From: Hyphomonadaceae bacterium JAD_PAG50586_4
Lineage (GTDB): Bacteria; Pseudomonadota; Alphaproteobacteria; Caulobacterales; Aquidulcibacteraceae
Reading direction: 5' to 3'
Length of the DNA stretch: 64,000 bases
Assembly (NCBI GenBank): GCA_023242925.1
Contig: CP096134.1
Span: 2,313,501-2,377,500 of the forward strand
The notes under the pieces were generated by a model. It did no database searches. It saw nothing but the letters and a program-made list of their open reading frames with translations, and was not told the origin of the DNA. This document shows positions 28,584 through 38,743 of this stretch, piece by piece; positions within the stretch are counted from its first letter, which is position 1, and each line of letters starts with the position of its first letter. A program made the translations under genes and the position numbers.

Positions 28584-30650
28584 ATGGACACAGCGAGGCT
28601 GATCCGCGTCGGTTTGGCGGCAGTGGCGTGCAGCGTCCTGCTTGGCTCCGGCCATGCCGGCCAATCCACAGCCCAGCCCGGCCCACCGAGCGCCCAGGCC
28701 GTGACCTACGCCGCGCCGCCGCCCGCACTGCCCCAATCGGCTGAGCGCATGCGCCTGCGCGACGGCTTGGCCGCCGCCGAGCAACGCGATTGGGTGGGCC
28801 TTGCCCAATTGCGCGACAACGCCTCCGATCCGCTCGTCCGCAGGATGCTGCAATGGCGCTGGGCGGCTTCGCCAGACGCGCCGCTCTATTTTGGCGATCT
28901 CTCGCGCGCCTTGAGCGATCTTCAAGGCTGGCCGGGCCGCACAACGATGCGCCAGCGCGCCGAGCAAGCGATTCTGGATTCGCGCCTTTCCGCCTCCGAA
29001 CGCATCGCGTTTCTGCGCAGCGACAACGGACCGGCCACGGGCGATGGTCGCGTCGCCCTGGCGCTGGCGCTGCAAGAGGCTGGTCAACGATCCGAGGCCA
29101 ATGAGATTGCTCGCGCCTCGTGGCGCGAGGACGTACTGAGTACAAACGCCGAAGATCGCGTCATGGCGGCCTTCTCGACCGTATTTAGCGCCGAGGATCA
29201 CGCTGCACGTGTCGATGCGCTGTTGTGGCGCGACCAGCGCACGGCCGCACAGCGCCTGATGCCGCGCATTCCGTCAGCGGACCGCGCGGTCGCCAATGCA
29301 CGCATCGCGTTGCAAACGCGCCAACGTCGTGGGCTGCAAGCGGCGGTCGACGCTGTTCCGGCGTCACGCGTCGATCATCCGGGCTTTATGTACGACCGCG
29401 CGCAATATCGCCGCCGCACCGGAAATCCCGAAGAAGCGCTGCCGCTGATGGTGGAGATTGATCCTCGGCAAGCGCCGCTGGCCGCGCGCAGCGACATCTT
29501 CCGCGAACGTCGTTTGTACGTGCCGCGCGCCATGCGCGCGGGCAATTATCGCCAAGCATATCAGCTCGTCTCCAACCACGGCCTCACATCGGGCGAATCC
29601 TTTGCGGACGCCGAATGGCTCGCGGGCTGGCTCTCGCTGCGCTACCTCGACCAACCCCAACGTGCGCTCGAGCATTTCTCGCATCTTAGCGAAAACGTCT
29701 CATCGCCGGTCAGCCTATCACGCGCGCTCTATTGGCGCGCCGAGGCGACGCGTGCGCTTGGTCGTAACGGCGAAGCGGATCAGCTCTATGAGCAAGCCGC
29801 GCGCTTTAACTTCACCTTCTACGGCCAGCTCGCCGCCACGCGGGGCAATCGCACCGCCATGCTCTCGCTGCCGGCGACGGCGCAAGTGTCAAATGACGCG
29901 CGCAATCGCTTCCAGAGCCGGGAATTGGTGCAGGCGCTGCGTCTTATGTCGGAAGTCGGCGCCCAGCGCGATTTCGAGTCGATCGCCTTCTATCTCGACG
30001 ACACGCTCGACGACCCAATGGAACTCGAACTGCTCGCCGCGATGGCGCGCGAGCAGAATTATCACCGCACCGCGCTGCGCAGCGCCAAGGCAGGTCTCTT
30101 CCGCAACATCGTCGCCACCAACGCCGCCTACCCGACGATCGAGCTGCCAGCCGTCGTGCGCTCAGGCGCCCGCATCGAGCCTGCGCTGGTGCATGCCATC
30201 ATCCGCCAGGAGAGCGAGTTCGATCCAAACGCCATCTCCAGCGCTAACGCGCGGGGCCTGATGCAACTTATCCCGTCCACCGCACAGATGCAGGCGCGGC
30301 GCGAGGGCATGACGTTTGAGCGCGCAGCGCTCACGAGCAACCCAGAATACAATGTCACGCTCGGCTCGGCGCACCTTGCCGATCTCGTGAACGATTTTGG
30401 CGGCTCGTACGTGCTGGCGATCGCTTCGTACAATGCCGGCTCTCAGAACGCCCGCAATTGGATCAATGATTGGGGCGACCCACGCTCGCCATCCGTCGAT
30501 GTCGTGGATTGGATTGAGCTCATCCCGTTCTCGGAAACGCGCAATTACGTGCAGCGCGTGACGGAAAATCTCCAGGTCTATCGCTATCGCCTCGCCGATC
30601 GGCCAACCGAGATCCAGCTCGAACGCGATCTGCAGCGCGGCCGTTACTGA
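28584..30650 (+). CDS. slt: Soluble lytic murein transglycosylase
   Basis: A 688-aa Slt70-type enzyme. A signal peptide ([21 protein letters not shown]) is followed by a long helical superhelix and a C-terminal SLT domain. The catalytic Glu is in [17 protein letters not shown], followed by [13 protein letters not shown] and [15 protein letters not shown]. It cuts glycan strands with anhydro ends during cell-wall turnover. GGAGGG lies 8 nt before the ATG. It is divergent from dapA, and its stop overlaps the convergent threonine dehydratase-like gene by 7 bp. Confidence 0.94.
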   Translation: MDTARLIRVGLAAVACSVLLGSGHAGQSTAQPGPPSAQAVTYAAPPPALPQSAERMRLRDGLAAAEQRDWVGLAQLRDNASDPLVRRMLQWRWAASPDAPLYFGDLSRALSDLQGWPGRTTMRQRAEQAILDSRLSASERIAFLRSDNGPATGDGRVALALALQEAGQRSEANEIARASWREDVLSTNAEDRVMAAFSTVFSAEDHAARVDALLWRDQRTAAQRLMPRIPSADRAVANARIALQTRQRRGLQAAVDAVPASRVDHPGFMYDRAQYRRRTGNPEEALPLMVEIDPRQAPLAARSDIFRERRLYVPRAMRAGNYRQAYQLVSNHGLTSGESFADAEWLAGWLSLRYLDQPQRALEHFSHLSENVSSPVSLSRALYWRAEATRALGRNGEADQLYEQAARFNFTFYGQLAATRGNRTAMLSLPATAQVSNDARNRFQSRELVQALRLMSEVGAQRDFESIAFYLDDTLDDPMELELLAAMAREQNYHRTALRSAKAGLFRNIVATNAAYPTIELPAVVRSGARIEPALVHAIIRQESEFDPNAISSANARGLMQLIPSTAQMQARREGMTFERAALTSNPEYNVTLGSAHLADLVNDFGGSYVLAIASYNAGSQNARNWINDWGDPRSPSVDVVDWIELIPFSETRNYVQRVTENLQVYRYRLADRPTEIQLERDLQRGRY

Positions 30651-31594
30651 ACCGCGAGCGCCGTCGCGAAGGTCTCTGCGTCCACATTGCCGCCGCTGGC
30701 GATGATGGCGACACTTTTGCCGGCGATATCGACGCCGCCCTCTAGTGCGGCAGCCAATGCCGCAGCGCCTGAAGGTTCGAGCACGATCTTCAGATTGAAA
30801 AATGCAAACTTCATCGCCCGCCGCGCCGCCTGGTTAGACACGACGACCACACGCTCAAAGCGCTTACGCGCAATCTCGAACGTGATGTCGCCCATGCGAT
30901 CCGTGAGCAGGCCGTCGCAGATCGAGCGGATGCCGGGCGGGTTCGTCTGAATTGATCCGGCCGCCAACGTGCGCGCAATGTCGTCGTGTCCCTCGGGCTC
31001 CACAGCGATCACACGCGCGTTCGGCAACGCGAGCGCGACACCAGCCGCCAAGCCGCCGCCGGACGCCTGCACGAATACGATGTCCGGGTGGATCTGTTCA
31101 GCGATCTCCAAACCTGTTGTGCCTTGGCCCGCAATCACGAACGGATCGTCAAACGGCTTGATCAGGCTTCCGCCTTTCTCGCGCAGCAAACGCGTGCCGA
31201 TGTCCTCGCGGCTCTCGCCAACGCGATCATAGGTCACCACCTCGGCGCCAAGCGAGCGTGTCGTCTCCAACTTAATCTTCGGCGCGTCCGCCGGCATGAC
31301 GATGGTGGCGGCAATGCCGAAGTGCTTCGAGGCCGTGGCCACGGCGATCGCGTGATTGCCGGACGAGAACGCGATCACGCCCTTCGCTCGCACCTCCGGC
31401 GCCAGCGCCGAGATCGCATTAGCAGCGCCGCGCATCTTGAAGGCGCCGCCGCGCTGCAAGCACTCGGCCTTCACGAACGCTTCGCCGCCGAGCCGGGCAT
31501 CCAACACATCGTTGCGCAGCAGCGGCGTGCGCACGGCGATGCCCTTGATGCGCTCGGCCGCGGCTTTCACGTCTTCGATCGTCGGCACATACAT
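30644..31594 (-). CDS. Threonine dehydratase / serine racemase-like PLP enzyme
   Basis: A 316-aa fold-type II PLP enzyme. The PLP Lys is Lys53 in GAFKMRGA, the substrate loop is SSGNHAIAVA, and the phosphate-binding Gly loop is SGGGLAAG. It has no C-terminal ACT domain, so it is the short, unregulated type: a catabolic threonine ammonia-lyase or a serine racemase. The sequence does not separate the two. The ATG overlaps the hrpB stop (TAATG). Confidence 0.9.
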   Translation of the reverse strand: MYVPTIEDVKAAAERIKGIAVRTPLLRNDVLDARLGGEAFVKAECLQRGGAFKMRGAANAISALAPEVRAKGVIAFSSGNHAIAVATASKHFGIAATIVMPADAPKIKLETTRSLGAEVVTYDRVGESREDIGTRLLREKGGSLIKPFDDPFVIAGQGTTGLEIAEQIHPDIVFVQASGGGLAAGVALALPNARVIAVEPEGHDDIARTLAAGSIQTNPPGIRSICDGLLTDRMGDITFEIARKRFERVVVVSNQAARRAMKFAFFNLKIVLEPSGAAALAAALEGGVDIAGKSVAIIASGGNVDAETFATALAVQ

Positions 31595-34032
31595 TAGGAG
31601 CCTCGTGGTTTGGCGCGGCGCGTCGGCGGCGCGGTCAATGGATCTTCAGGCCAAGGGTGCTTCGGGTAACGCCCGCGCATCTCGCTGCGCACAGCCCCAT
31701 ACGAGCCGCGCCAAAAGCCCGGCAAGTCTTTTGTGGTCTGCACCGGCCGCTGCGCCGGCGACAGCAGACGCAAGCTCAAAGGTACGCGGCCATTGGCGAC
31801 GCTGGGATGCTTGTCCTGGCCAAACAATTCTTGCAGCCGCACCTCGAGCGCAGGGCCACCGTCGCCGGCATAGTCGATCCGCAACGATGAACCGGCAGGC
31901 GTCTCAAACCGCGCCGGCGCTTCAACATCGAGCCTGCGTCGCAAATCATACGGCAGCGCGTTCCACAGCGCGTCAGCGACGTTCACATCCTTGAGACGCG
32001 ATCTGTTCATCAGGGCCGGCGCTAGCCAAGCTTCCACCCAAGCAATCAGCGCTTCATCATGCCAATCCGGCCATATCTCCGCATCTAGCGTATGCATGAA
32101 CGCCACGCGCGCCCGCATCTGCAGCGCCGCATCGTCCCAGTCGAGCAGCGCCAGACCTTCGTCACGCACCGCGCCCAGCAAGGCCTGCTGCAAATCCTCG
32201 CCGCTGATCCGCTCCAGCGGCGCTTCGGAAAGCACCACGCGCCCCAAGCGTCGCGTGCGTCGGCCACGCACCGCGCCGGTCGCGGGATCAACGGTGGCGG
32301 TTGCGCCCGTTTCGATCTCCTTTGCGAACATCGCCTCGATATCCGCAAGCGCTATCGGCGCGCCGAGCAAGATTTGCGCGCGACCTGCAGCGCCCGAGAT
32401 GTCCGCGACCACCACGAAGGGTTCGCGCGCCAAGGGCGACGCGGGCTCGATCGCCGCCGCGCGGCCATTGACCATCGTGAAAGCGCCGCCGCGGGCTTTC
32501 GCGACACGATCCGGATAGGCCAGCGCTAGCACCGCGCCGGCACGCTCTTCATCGACGTCGCGACGGACGCCGCCCGCATTGCGCGCGATGCGATCAGCCA
32601 GGCCACGCGCGGCATCCGCGCGTTGTCCGCGCTCGCTCGCGAAGCGATGAAGACGTTCACTCAAATCGGGGCTGCGGCCACCCAAACCTTGCTCGGTAAG
32701 CAACATCGCAATCCGCGCGGCCAGCAATCCTTCATCATTCCGAGCGGCATCTATCACCATATGCGCCAAGCGCGGCGGCAACGGCAGCCGCGCCACCGCC
32801 CCACCATGCTCAGTCAGTCGCCCGCCATCGTCCAACGCGCCAATACGCTTCAACAATGTAATGGCCTCGTTCCACGCCGGCTTCGGCGGTGGGTCGAGCC
32901 AGGCCAGTGTCGCGGGATCGCTCACGCCCCATGCGGCCAAATCCAAGGCAAGCCCGGAAAGATCGGCGTCGAGCATCTCCGGGCGATCGAATTCGGGGAG
33001 TGCTCGCGTTTCACCTTCGCTCCACAAGCGCCAGCATACTCCAGGCTCAAGGCGCCCCGCACGACCGGCGCGCTGGGTGACCGCCGCTTGACTTGCGCGC
33101 ACGGTTTCGAGACGCGACAGGCCAAGCGCCGGCTCAAAGCGCGGGCGGCGCGCGAGGCCTGCGTCCACAACAATGCGCACGCCATCGATCGTCAAACTGG
33201 TTTCCGCGATCGATGTTGCAAGCACGACCTTCCGCCGGCCTTGCGGCGCGGGCGATATAGCGGCGTCCTGATCGCTTGGACTCATGGCGCCGTAGAGTGG
33301 GCGAATGTCGATGCTTGGATCGCTCACGCTTGCGCGCAGATTGTCCGCGGTCCGTTCGATCTCGCGCACGCCTGGTAAGAACACAAGCGCGCTGCCACGC
33401 TCCGCCGCGAGGGCGGCGCGCACGGCGGCGGCGGTCTCTTCCTCCAGCCGTCCACGGGGGTCGCGCGGACGATAGACATACGAAACCGGAAACATGCGGC
33501 CTTCGCTGATGATCACGGGCGCATCGTCCAAGAGCGACGCAATGCGCGCTGCGTCGAGCGTCGCCGACATCACCACGATTTTCAGATCAGGTCGCAGCGC
33601 GCTTTGCGCATCGCGCGCGAGCGCTAAGCCCAGATCGCCCTCCACGCTGCGCTCATGGAATTCGTCGAACAGAACCGCCGCGACACCCTTCAATTCCGGA
33701 TCGTCCAATATCATCCGGCTGAACACGCCCTCGGTGACGACCTCGATGCGCGTCTTCGGCCCAATCCGCAGAATCCAAGCGCACCCGATAGCCGATGGTT
33801 TCGCCCACCCGCTCGCCGCGCTCGGCCGCCATGCGAGACGCCGCCGCACGCGCGGCGATCCGGCGCGGCGAGAGCAAGATGATTTTTCCCGCTCGCGCCC
33901 AAGCTTCGCCGAGCAAGGCCGGCGGCACGCGCGTTGTCTTACCTGCGCCGGGGGCGCGACGAGTACGGCCTCGCCGCGCGCCGCCAAGGCCGCGCACAAG
34001 TCCGGCAATACCTCCTCAACGGGCAATGACAT
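31594..34032 (-). CDS. hrpB: ATP-dependent helicase HrpB (two compensating frameshifts)
   Basis: A DEAH-box helicase of about 812 aa. After correction the N-terminus reads [18 protein letters not shown] (Walker A) and [17 protein letters not shown]. The uncorrected frame has a nonsense stretch over roughly residues 29-75. One base is missing at about 33948 (CCGGGGG should have CCC) and one T is extra at 33770, in GATTCTGC. From there [29 protein letters not shown] (DEFH box), [15 protein letters not shown] and [17 protein letters not shown] are continuous. HrpB proteins are widespread but their RNA target is not well defined. Coupled to the PLP-enzyme gene. Confidence 0.92.
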   Translation of the reverse strand: MSLPVEEVLPDLCAALAARGEAVLVAPPAQVRQRACRRPCSAKLGREREKSSCSRRAGSPRVRRRLAWRPSAASGWAKPSAIGCAWILRIGPKTRIEVVTEGVFSRMILDDPELKGVAAVLFDEFHERSVEGDLGLALARDAQSALRPDLKIVVMSATLDAARIASLLDDAPVIISEGRMFPVSYVYRPRDPRGRLEEETAAAVRAALAAERGSALVFLPGVREIERTADNLRASVSDPSIDIRPLYGAMSPSDQDAAISPAPQGRRKVVLATSIAETSLTIDGVRIVVDAGLARRPRFEPALGLSRLETVRASQAAVTQRAGRAGRLEPGVCWRLWSEGETRALPEFDRPEMLDADLSGLALDLAAWGVSDPATLAWLDPPPKPAWNEAITLLKRIGALDDGGRLTEHGGAVARLPLPPRLAHMVIDAARNDEGLLAARIAMLLTEQGLGGRSPDLSERLHRFASERGQRADAARGLADRIARNAGGVRRDVDEERAGAVLALAYPDRVAKARGGAFTMVNGRAAAIEPASPLAREPFVVVADISGAAGRAQILLGAPIALADIEAMFAKEIETGATATVDPATGAVRGRRTRRLGRVVLSEAPLERISGEDLQQALLGAVRDEGLALLDWDDAALQMRARVAFMHTLDAEIWPDWHDEALIAWVEAWLAPALMNRSRLKDVNVADALWNALPYDLRRRLDVEAPARFETPAGSSLRIDYAGDGGPALEVRLQELFGQDKHPSVANGRVPLSLRLLSPAQRPVQTTKDLPGFWRGSYGAVRSEMRGRYPKHPWPEDPLTAPPTRRAKPRGS

Positions 34033-34129
34033 GGGCGGGAATTAGCCTTTCACGTCATCCATGTCTCGCCGCATTGGCGTTGTCATCTGAGATCGGTATA
34101 GGCTGGCCGCAGCAGGGATGGAGCGGAAT

Positions 34130-34674
34130 ATGCGGGCGAAAACTTTTGGCGCGATGGCGGCCGTTTTAGTGCTGAGCCTTGGCGCGGCGTCGTGCTCGTC
34201 GGGCCGCACGGCGGATACGCGTCGCGGCATCACCGACGCCGCTTATACCCGCTCCGCGATGTGAATTTAATGCGTCAGGAGGTTCCTCTCATCCTGCGAA
34301 ATCTGCAATATCCTTACTCAACCGCCACGCTTACGGATTGCGCAGCGGTGGCGCGTGAGATTGGCAATCTCGATGCCGTGCTTGGCCCGGAGAGCTATCA
34401 GCCGGGTCCTGATCGCAACATTTGGGATCGCAGTGGCGATTTCGTCGAGGACCAAGCCATTGAGGCCGCGCAAGGCACGGCGCAGGATCTCATCCCTTTC
34501 CGCTCCTGGGTGCGTCGCCTCTCAGGCGCGAGCCGCGCTGAGCGCGAAGCGCTACGCGCTGTGGCGAACGGCCAGCAACGGCGCACATTCTTGCGCGGCT
34601 ATGGCGCCTCGCTCGGGTGTCCGAGCGTCATTCCGCCGCCGCCGCCGGCGCAACCGGCGCGCAACCGCAACTAG
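34130..34674 (+). CDS. Small lipoprotein of unknown function (frameshift in this sequence)
   Basis: ATG 34130 follows GGAGCGG and opens a lipoprotein signal ([17 protein letters not shown]). That frame stops at 34260. One more C in the CCC at 34248-34250 joins it to [20 protein letters not shown] and the remainder, about 181 aa. The mature part has [13 protein letters not shown] and [19 protein letters not shown] segments, then [20 protein letters not shown], a CPS near the end, and a PPPPP tail. I recognise no family. It is divergent from hrpB, 97 bp apart. It probably sits in the outer membrane. Confidence 0.75.
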
Positions 34675-35783
34675 GCGCGCTTGCCTTGGCGGAAACGATC
34701 GCGAAAGTCCTGGAGCCGGCCCGCGGCAATTGCCGCGCGCAGGCGCTGCATCAGCGATTGGTAATACGCGATGTTGTGCCACGAGAGCAGCACTTGGCCG
34801 AGCAATTCGCCAGCCTTGAAGAGATGGTGCAAATACGCCCTGGAATAATCACGGCTCGCTGGGCAATCGATGCTTTCATCGAGCGGCGCCAAATCCTCGG
34901 CAAACCGAGCATTGGTGATGTTGATGGCGCCGCTATCGAGCCACGCTTGGCCGTGACGGCCTGAGCGCGTCGGCAACACGCAATCGAACATATCAACGCC
35001 CCGCGCGACGCTTTCGACGATATCGATGGGCTTGCCCACGCCCATTAGATAACGTGGCCGCTCTTGCGGCAGGATTGGCGTCGTCACCTCGAGCGTCGCC
35101 AACATCGCCTCGTGACCTTCGCCCACGGCGAGACCGCCAATCGCATAGCCGTCGAAGCCTTCCGCGACCAACGCCTCAGCTGAAATGCGACGCAATTCGG
35201 GATCGACACCGCCCTGCACGATCGCAAACAAACTCTGCGCGTCGCGCGCGCCAAACGCACGTTTGCAGCGGTCCGCCCAATCGAGTGAAAGCCGCATCGC
35301 TTTCTCGACGGTTTCGCGCGGCGCCGGCAGTGCGGGGCATTCGTCGAGCTGCATGATGATGTCGGCGCCAATCTGGTCGGCCTGCAATTCGATCGCGCGC
35401 TCCGGCGTCAAGCGATGTTCGCCGCCGTCGATATGACTGCGGAAGGTCACGCCGTCGGCGTCCAGCTTGCGCAATTGCGAGAGCGACATGACTTGATAGC
35501 CGCCGCTGTCGGTGAGGATTGGCTTGTCCCAATGCATGAAGAGATGCAGGCCGCCGAGCTTCTGCATCCGCTCGCCGCCGGGCCGCAGCATAAGGTGATA
35601 GGTGTTGCCGAGGATGATATCGGCGCCGGTCGAGGCGACTTGATCGACCGTGAGGCCCTTCACCGTGCCGGCTGTGCCCACAGGCATAAAGGCGGGCGTG
35701 CGGATATCGCCGCGTGGCGTCTTCAGGACGCCGGTGCGCGCTGCGCCGTCGCGGGCGTGGATTTCAAAGGGAAAGCCGCTCAT
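34671..35783 (-). CDS. tgt: tRNA-guanine transglycosylase
   Basis: A 370-aa TIM-barrel enzyme that swaps guanine-34 for preQ1 in queuosine synthesis. It shows [42 protein letters not shown] and the nucleophile segment [19 protein letters not shown] 35783 overlaps the queA stop (ATGA). The zinc site is unusual: where the family has C-x-C-x-x-C, this has Ile305, Cys307 and Ser310 ([18 protein letters not shown]), with His336 kept. The open frame continues 51 codons upstream inside queA and is not coding. Confidence 0.95.
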   Translation of the reverse strand: MSGFPFEIHARDGAARTGVLKTPRGDIRTPAFMPVGTAGTVKGLTVDQVASTGADIILGNTYHLMLRPGGERMQKLGGLHLFMHWDKPILTDSGGYQVMSLSQLRKLDADGVTFRSHIDGGEHRLTPERAIELQADQIGADIIMQLDECPALPAPRETVEKAMRLSLDWADRCKRAFGARDAQSLFAIVQGGVDPELRRISAEALVAEGFDGYAIGGLAVGEGHEAMLATLEVTTPILPQERPRYLMGVGKPIDIVESVARGVDMFDCVLPTRSGRHGQAWLDSGAINITNARFAEDLAPLDESIDCPASRDYSRAYLHHLFKAGELLGQVLLSWHNIAYYQSLMQRLRAAIAAGRLQDFRDRFRQGKRA

Positions 35784-36838
35784 TGCGGGCGCCATAGCAG
35801 CGAGCCATCGCCATAGGAATAGAAGCGATACTTGTTGGCGATGGCGTGCGCATACGCCTCTTGCATCCGCTCCAAGCCGGCGAAGGCGGAGACGAGCATG
35901 AAGAGCGTCGAGCGCGGCAGGTGGAAATTGGTCCAAAGGCCATCAACCACCCGAAAGCGATAGCCCGGCGTGATGAATATGTCGGTGCCGCCAGCTTGGG
36001 CTTGGATACGCCCGCTCTCGTCGGCGGCGGATTCCAGCGAGCGCAGCGCCGTCGTGCCTATCGCGATCACGCGGCGGCCTTCGGCTTTGGCGCGGTTGAT
36101 GGCGTCTGCGGCCTCAGGCGAGATTTCGCGCCACTCGCTGTGCATCACGTGGGCTTCGGTGTCGTCGGTCTTCACCGGCAGAAACGTGCCCGCACCGACA
36201 TGCAGCGTGACACGCGCGCTTTCTACGCCGCCTGCCGCCAGGCGCTTCAGCAGAGCATCCGTGAAGTGAAGGCCAGCTGTCGGCGCGGCGACCGCGCCAT
36301 CCTTCTTGGCGAAGACGGTCTGATAATCATCACGATCGGCGTCATCCGGCATACGCTTGGCCGCGATATAGGGCGGCAGCGGCGGCGCGCCGATTTGTGC
36401 GATGGCTTCCTCGAGTGCAGCGCCGGCGCGATCGAAACGAAGCGTGAGATCGCCTTCTTCGCCCTTTGCCGTAATCGTAGCCGAGAGCCCACCCTCAAAG
36501 TTCAGCGCATCGGCTTTCTTCAAGCGCTTGCCCGGTTTGCCGAGCGCGCGCCACGTCGCGCCATCGATGCGCTCGATCAGATTAAGCGAAACCGCCACAT
36601 CCGGCGATTGCGCATCGCGCGCGGGACGCACCGCCTTCAGCGCCGCCGGGATCACCCGCGTGTCGTTGAAGATCAGGAGATCGCCGCGCCGAAACAGCGC
36701 CGGCGCGTCGCGCACGAAGCGATCCTCAATCATGCCGTCGTCGCGCACGAGCAGCAGCCGCGCGCTGTCACGCGGCCGCGCTGGGCGAAGCGCAATCAAC
36801 TCTTCCGGCAAATCAAAATTAAACAGATCGACGCGCAT
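35780..36838 (-). CDS. queA: S-adenosylmethionine:tRNA ribosyltransferase-isomerase
   Basis: A 352-aa enzyme that adds epoxycyclopentanediol from AdoMet to preQ1 in tRNA. It starts [19 protein letters not shown] and has the conserved [48 protein letters not shown] and [15 protein letters not shown] segments. It is coupled to tgt (ATGA). A palindromic repeat cluster separates it from the cyclophilin gene upstream. Confidence 0.97.
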   Translation of the reverse strand: MRVDLFNFDLPEELIALRPARPRDSARLLLVRDDGMIEDRFVRDAPALFRRGDLLIFNDTRVIPAALKAVRPARDAQSPDVAVSLNLIERIDGATWRALGKPGKRLKKADALNFEGGLSATITAKGEEGDLTLRFDRAGAALEEAIAQIGAPPLPPYIAAKRMPDDADRDDYQTVFAKKDGAVAAPTAGLHFTDALLKRLAAGGVESARVTLHVGAGTFLPVKTDDTEAHVMHSEWREISPEAADAINRAKAEGRRVIAIGTTALRSLESAADESGRIQAQAGGTDIFITPGYRFRVVDGLWTNFHLPRSTLFMLVSAFAGLERMQEAYAHAIANKYRFYSYGDGSLLWRPQ

Positions 36839-36840
36839 GT

Positions 36841-36912
36841 CAGGTGTCGGGTGTCAGGGCTCAGGTGTCAGGCGGCGCATCATACTGACACCTGACACCT
36901 GGTCCCTGATAC
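36841..36912 (-). repeat. Palindromic GGTGTCAG repeat cluster
   Basis: The spacer between the cyclophilin gene and queA is built of GGTGTCAG-like units. A perfect 11-bp inverted repeat, TCAGGTGTCAG (36861-36871) and CTGACACCTGA (36885-36895), has a 13-nt spacer. Imperfect units extend both arms (CAGGTGTCGGGTGTCAGGG on the left; ACACCTGGTCCCTGATACC on the right). The RNA would form a long hairpin. It resembles REP-type dispersed repeats; no other copy is in the window. Confidence 0.65.
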
Positions 36913-37374
36913 CTATTCCGCCCGCGCGCTGACAATCTTGCCAGGCGTACGCGGCGGCTCGCCTTTGGGCAGAGCATCAACGGCCTCCATGCCTGCGGTG
37001 ACTTGGCCCCACACCGTGTACTGACGGTCAAGGAAGCGCGCGTCGTCCAAGCAAATGAAGAATTGGCTGTTGGCCGAATTCGGATCATTGGTGCGCGCCA
37101 TCGAGCACACACCGCGTACGTGCGGCTCAGCGTTGAATTCCTGGCCGAGGTTCGGCTTCGAGGAGCCGCCGGTGCCATTGAAATTCTTGCCGTCTCCGCC
37201 TTGTGCCATGAAGCCCGGGATGACGCGGTGGAACGGGACGTTGTTGTAATACCCTTCGTTGGCCAGTTCGCCGATGCGCGCGACATGGTTTGGCGCAAGG
37301 TCCGGACGCAACTTGATCTTCACCGTGCCCGTGTCGAGCTCGAGCGTCAGGGTATGAAAGGAATTATCGACCAC
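36913..37374 (-). CDS. Peptidyl-prolyl cis-trans isomerase, cyclophilin type (cytoplasmic)
   Basis: A 153-aa cyclophilin without signal peptide. It has GYYNNVPFHRVIPGFMAQGG (catalytic Arg), SMARTNDPNSANSQFFICL and a final GQVTAGMEAVDALPKGEPP. It speeds proline isomerisation in protein folding. Its start lies 28 bp inside the end of the exported cyclophilin gene in another frame, so the two are translated together from one message. Confidence 0.95.
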   Translation of the reverse strand: MVDNSFHTLTLELDTGTVKIKLRPDLAPNHVARIGELANEGYYNNVPFHRVIPGFMAQGGDGKNFNGTGGSSKPNLGQEFNAEPHVRGVCSMARTNDPNSANSQFFICLDDARFLDRQYTVWGQVTAGMEAVDALPKGEPPRTPGKIVSARAE

Positions 37375-38240
37375 CAGCTTCTCTCTCTTTGGCCATCGCG
37401 CGGAACGCGCGTCGGAATTTGAACGTCACAGACCGAGAAATCGGCGCGGCGATCGCGGCGGGTTTCCTCGATCAGATCACGGAATTGCGGACCATCGGTG
37501 CGCAGCACATAAAGCGGCGCGCGCTCGTTCTCCGGCACATCGGCGGCGATGCGGACGGCCAGCATGCGATCAGGGTTCGGCGGCGGGTTGCCGACAGCGA
37601 TGTGCATCACCGCGTCCATGCCCCACACCACGCGCCCGAAGATCGTGTAGCGCTTGTCTAGCGCAGTGTTCGGCTGGCGCATGATGAAGAATTGGCTGTT
37701 GGCCGAATTTTCAGCCTCAGCCCGCGCCATCGAGACAACGCCCTGGCAGTGAAGTGCGTTGGCCGAGACGCGGCCGTCGGCGGTCACCGCCATTTGCGCA
37801 TCCGGCTGGCTCTCAATCGGCAAGGCCTTGTAAAAACCCAAGCGCGCGCGGCTTTGCTCGGCAGCTTGCACGAACGGCATGTCTGGCCCGCGGCGGAACA
37901 TGAATTCCGGGCGCAGATCCGGCAGACTAGAGGCGCCTTCGCCGGTGCCCAGCGGATCGCCAGTCTGGGCCATGAAATCATCGATGACGCGGTGGAAGAG
38001 AATGCCGTCGTAGAAGCCGGCGCGCGTCAGCGCCTTGATCCGCTCCACATGGCGCGGCGCCACTTCCGGGTAGAGCTCCACCACGATGCGGCCATGGACC
38101 GTATCGATGTAGAGCGTGTTCTCCAGATCAACCTGGCGCCAATTGCGGGCGTCCGGCGTTTGCGCCGAGGCCACGTCAAATCCACCGACCAAGCCCAGCG
38201 CCAGCAGGGCCCCGGCCAAAATTCCTCTTACGCGCAGCAT
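37347..38240 (-). CDS. Peptidyl-prolyl cis-trans isomerase, cyclophilin type (exported)
   Basis: A 297-aa cyclophilin with a signal peptide (MLRVRGILAGALLALGLVGG, cleavage likely after ASA). The core has GFYDGILFHRVIDDFMAQTG and SMARAEAENSANSQFFIM. A 50-residue insertion (about 100-150) and an Arg-rich C-terminal extension make it longer than the cytoplasmic form. It probably folds periplasmic proteins. ATG 38240 overlaps the coaD stop (TGATG). Confidence 0.93.
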   Translation of the reverse strand: MLRVRGILAGALLALGLVGGFDVASAQTPDARNWRQVDLENTLYIDTVHGRIVVELYPEVAPRHVERIKALTRAGFYDGILFHRVIDDFMAQTGDPLGTGEGASSLPDLRPEFMFRRGPDMPFVQAAEQSRARLGFYKALPIESQPDAQMAVTADGRVSANALHCQGVVSMARAEAENSANSQFFIMRQPNTALDKRYTIFGRVVWGMDAVMHIAVGNPPPNPDRMLAVRIAADVPENERAPLYVLRTDGPQFRDLIEETRRDRRADFSVCDVQIPTRVPRDGQRERSWWSIIPFIP

Positions 38241-38743
38241 CAAGACACCCCGAATTTGGCCTTCAGTCGTCCTTCTACTTCTTGAGGCACGAAGTGCGCG
38301 ACGTTTCCTTGCAGTCGCGCGATTTCTTTCACCAGCCTGGACGCAATCGCCTGATGCGTCGGGTCGGCCATGAGAAAAACCGTTTCGATAGCGGGATTAA
38401 GCTTTTGGTTCATCCCAACCATAGCGAATTCGTACTCGAAGTCGGCGACCGCTCGAAGTCCCCGGACGATGATTTGCGCCCCTACGCTCTCGGCGAACTT
38501 CATCAACAATGTGTCGAAAGGTTGAACGACGATCTCGGCCGCGCCTTTGATCTTGGCGATCTGTTCCTCGACCATCGCCACCCGCTCCTCCAGCGTGAAG
38601 AGCGGCCCCTTGTCCTTGTTGATGGCGACGCCGATGACCAAGCGGTCGACGAGATTGGCCGCCCGGGTGATGATATCCACATGCCCGTTGGTCACGGGAT
38701 CAAACGTGCCCGGATAGAGACCAACGCGGACCTTGCTCGTCAC
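38240..38743 (-). CDS. coaD: Phosphopantetheine adenylyltransferase
   Basis: A 167-aa nucleotidyltransferase for the fourth step of coenzyme A synthesis. It shows GLYPGTFDPVTNGHVDII (T/HxGH-type motif), VRGLRAVADFEYEFAMVGMN, and a final ISSRxV-like segment ASRLVKEIARLQGNVAHFVP. The start codon is GTG, overlapping the gyrA stop (GTGA). Confidence 0.97.
   Translation of the reverse strand: MTSKVRVGLYPGTFDPVTNGHVDIITRAANLVDRLVIGVAINKDKGPLFTLEERVAMVEEQIAKIKGAAEIVVQPFDTLLMKFAESVGAQIIVRGLRAVADFEYEFAMVGMNQKLNPAIETVFLMADPTHQAIASRLVKEIARLQGNVAHFVPQEVEGRLKAKFGVS

Noticed and set aside
28398..29201. A 267-codon minus-strand frame across the dapA/slt divergent region
   Set aside because: It runs through the slt coding sequence and the intergenic region, with no homology; it is a shadow frame.
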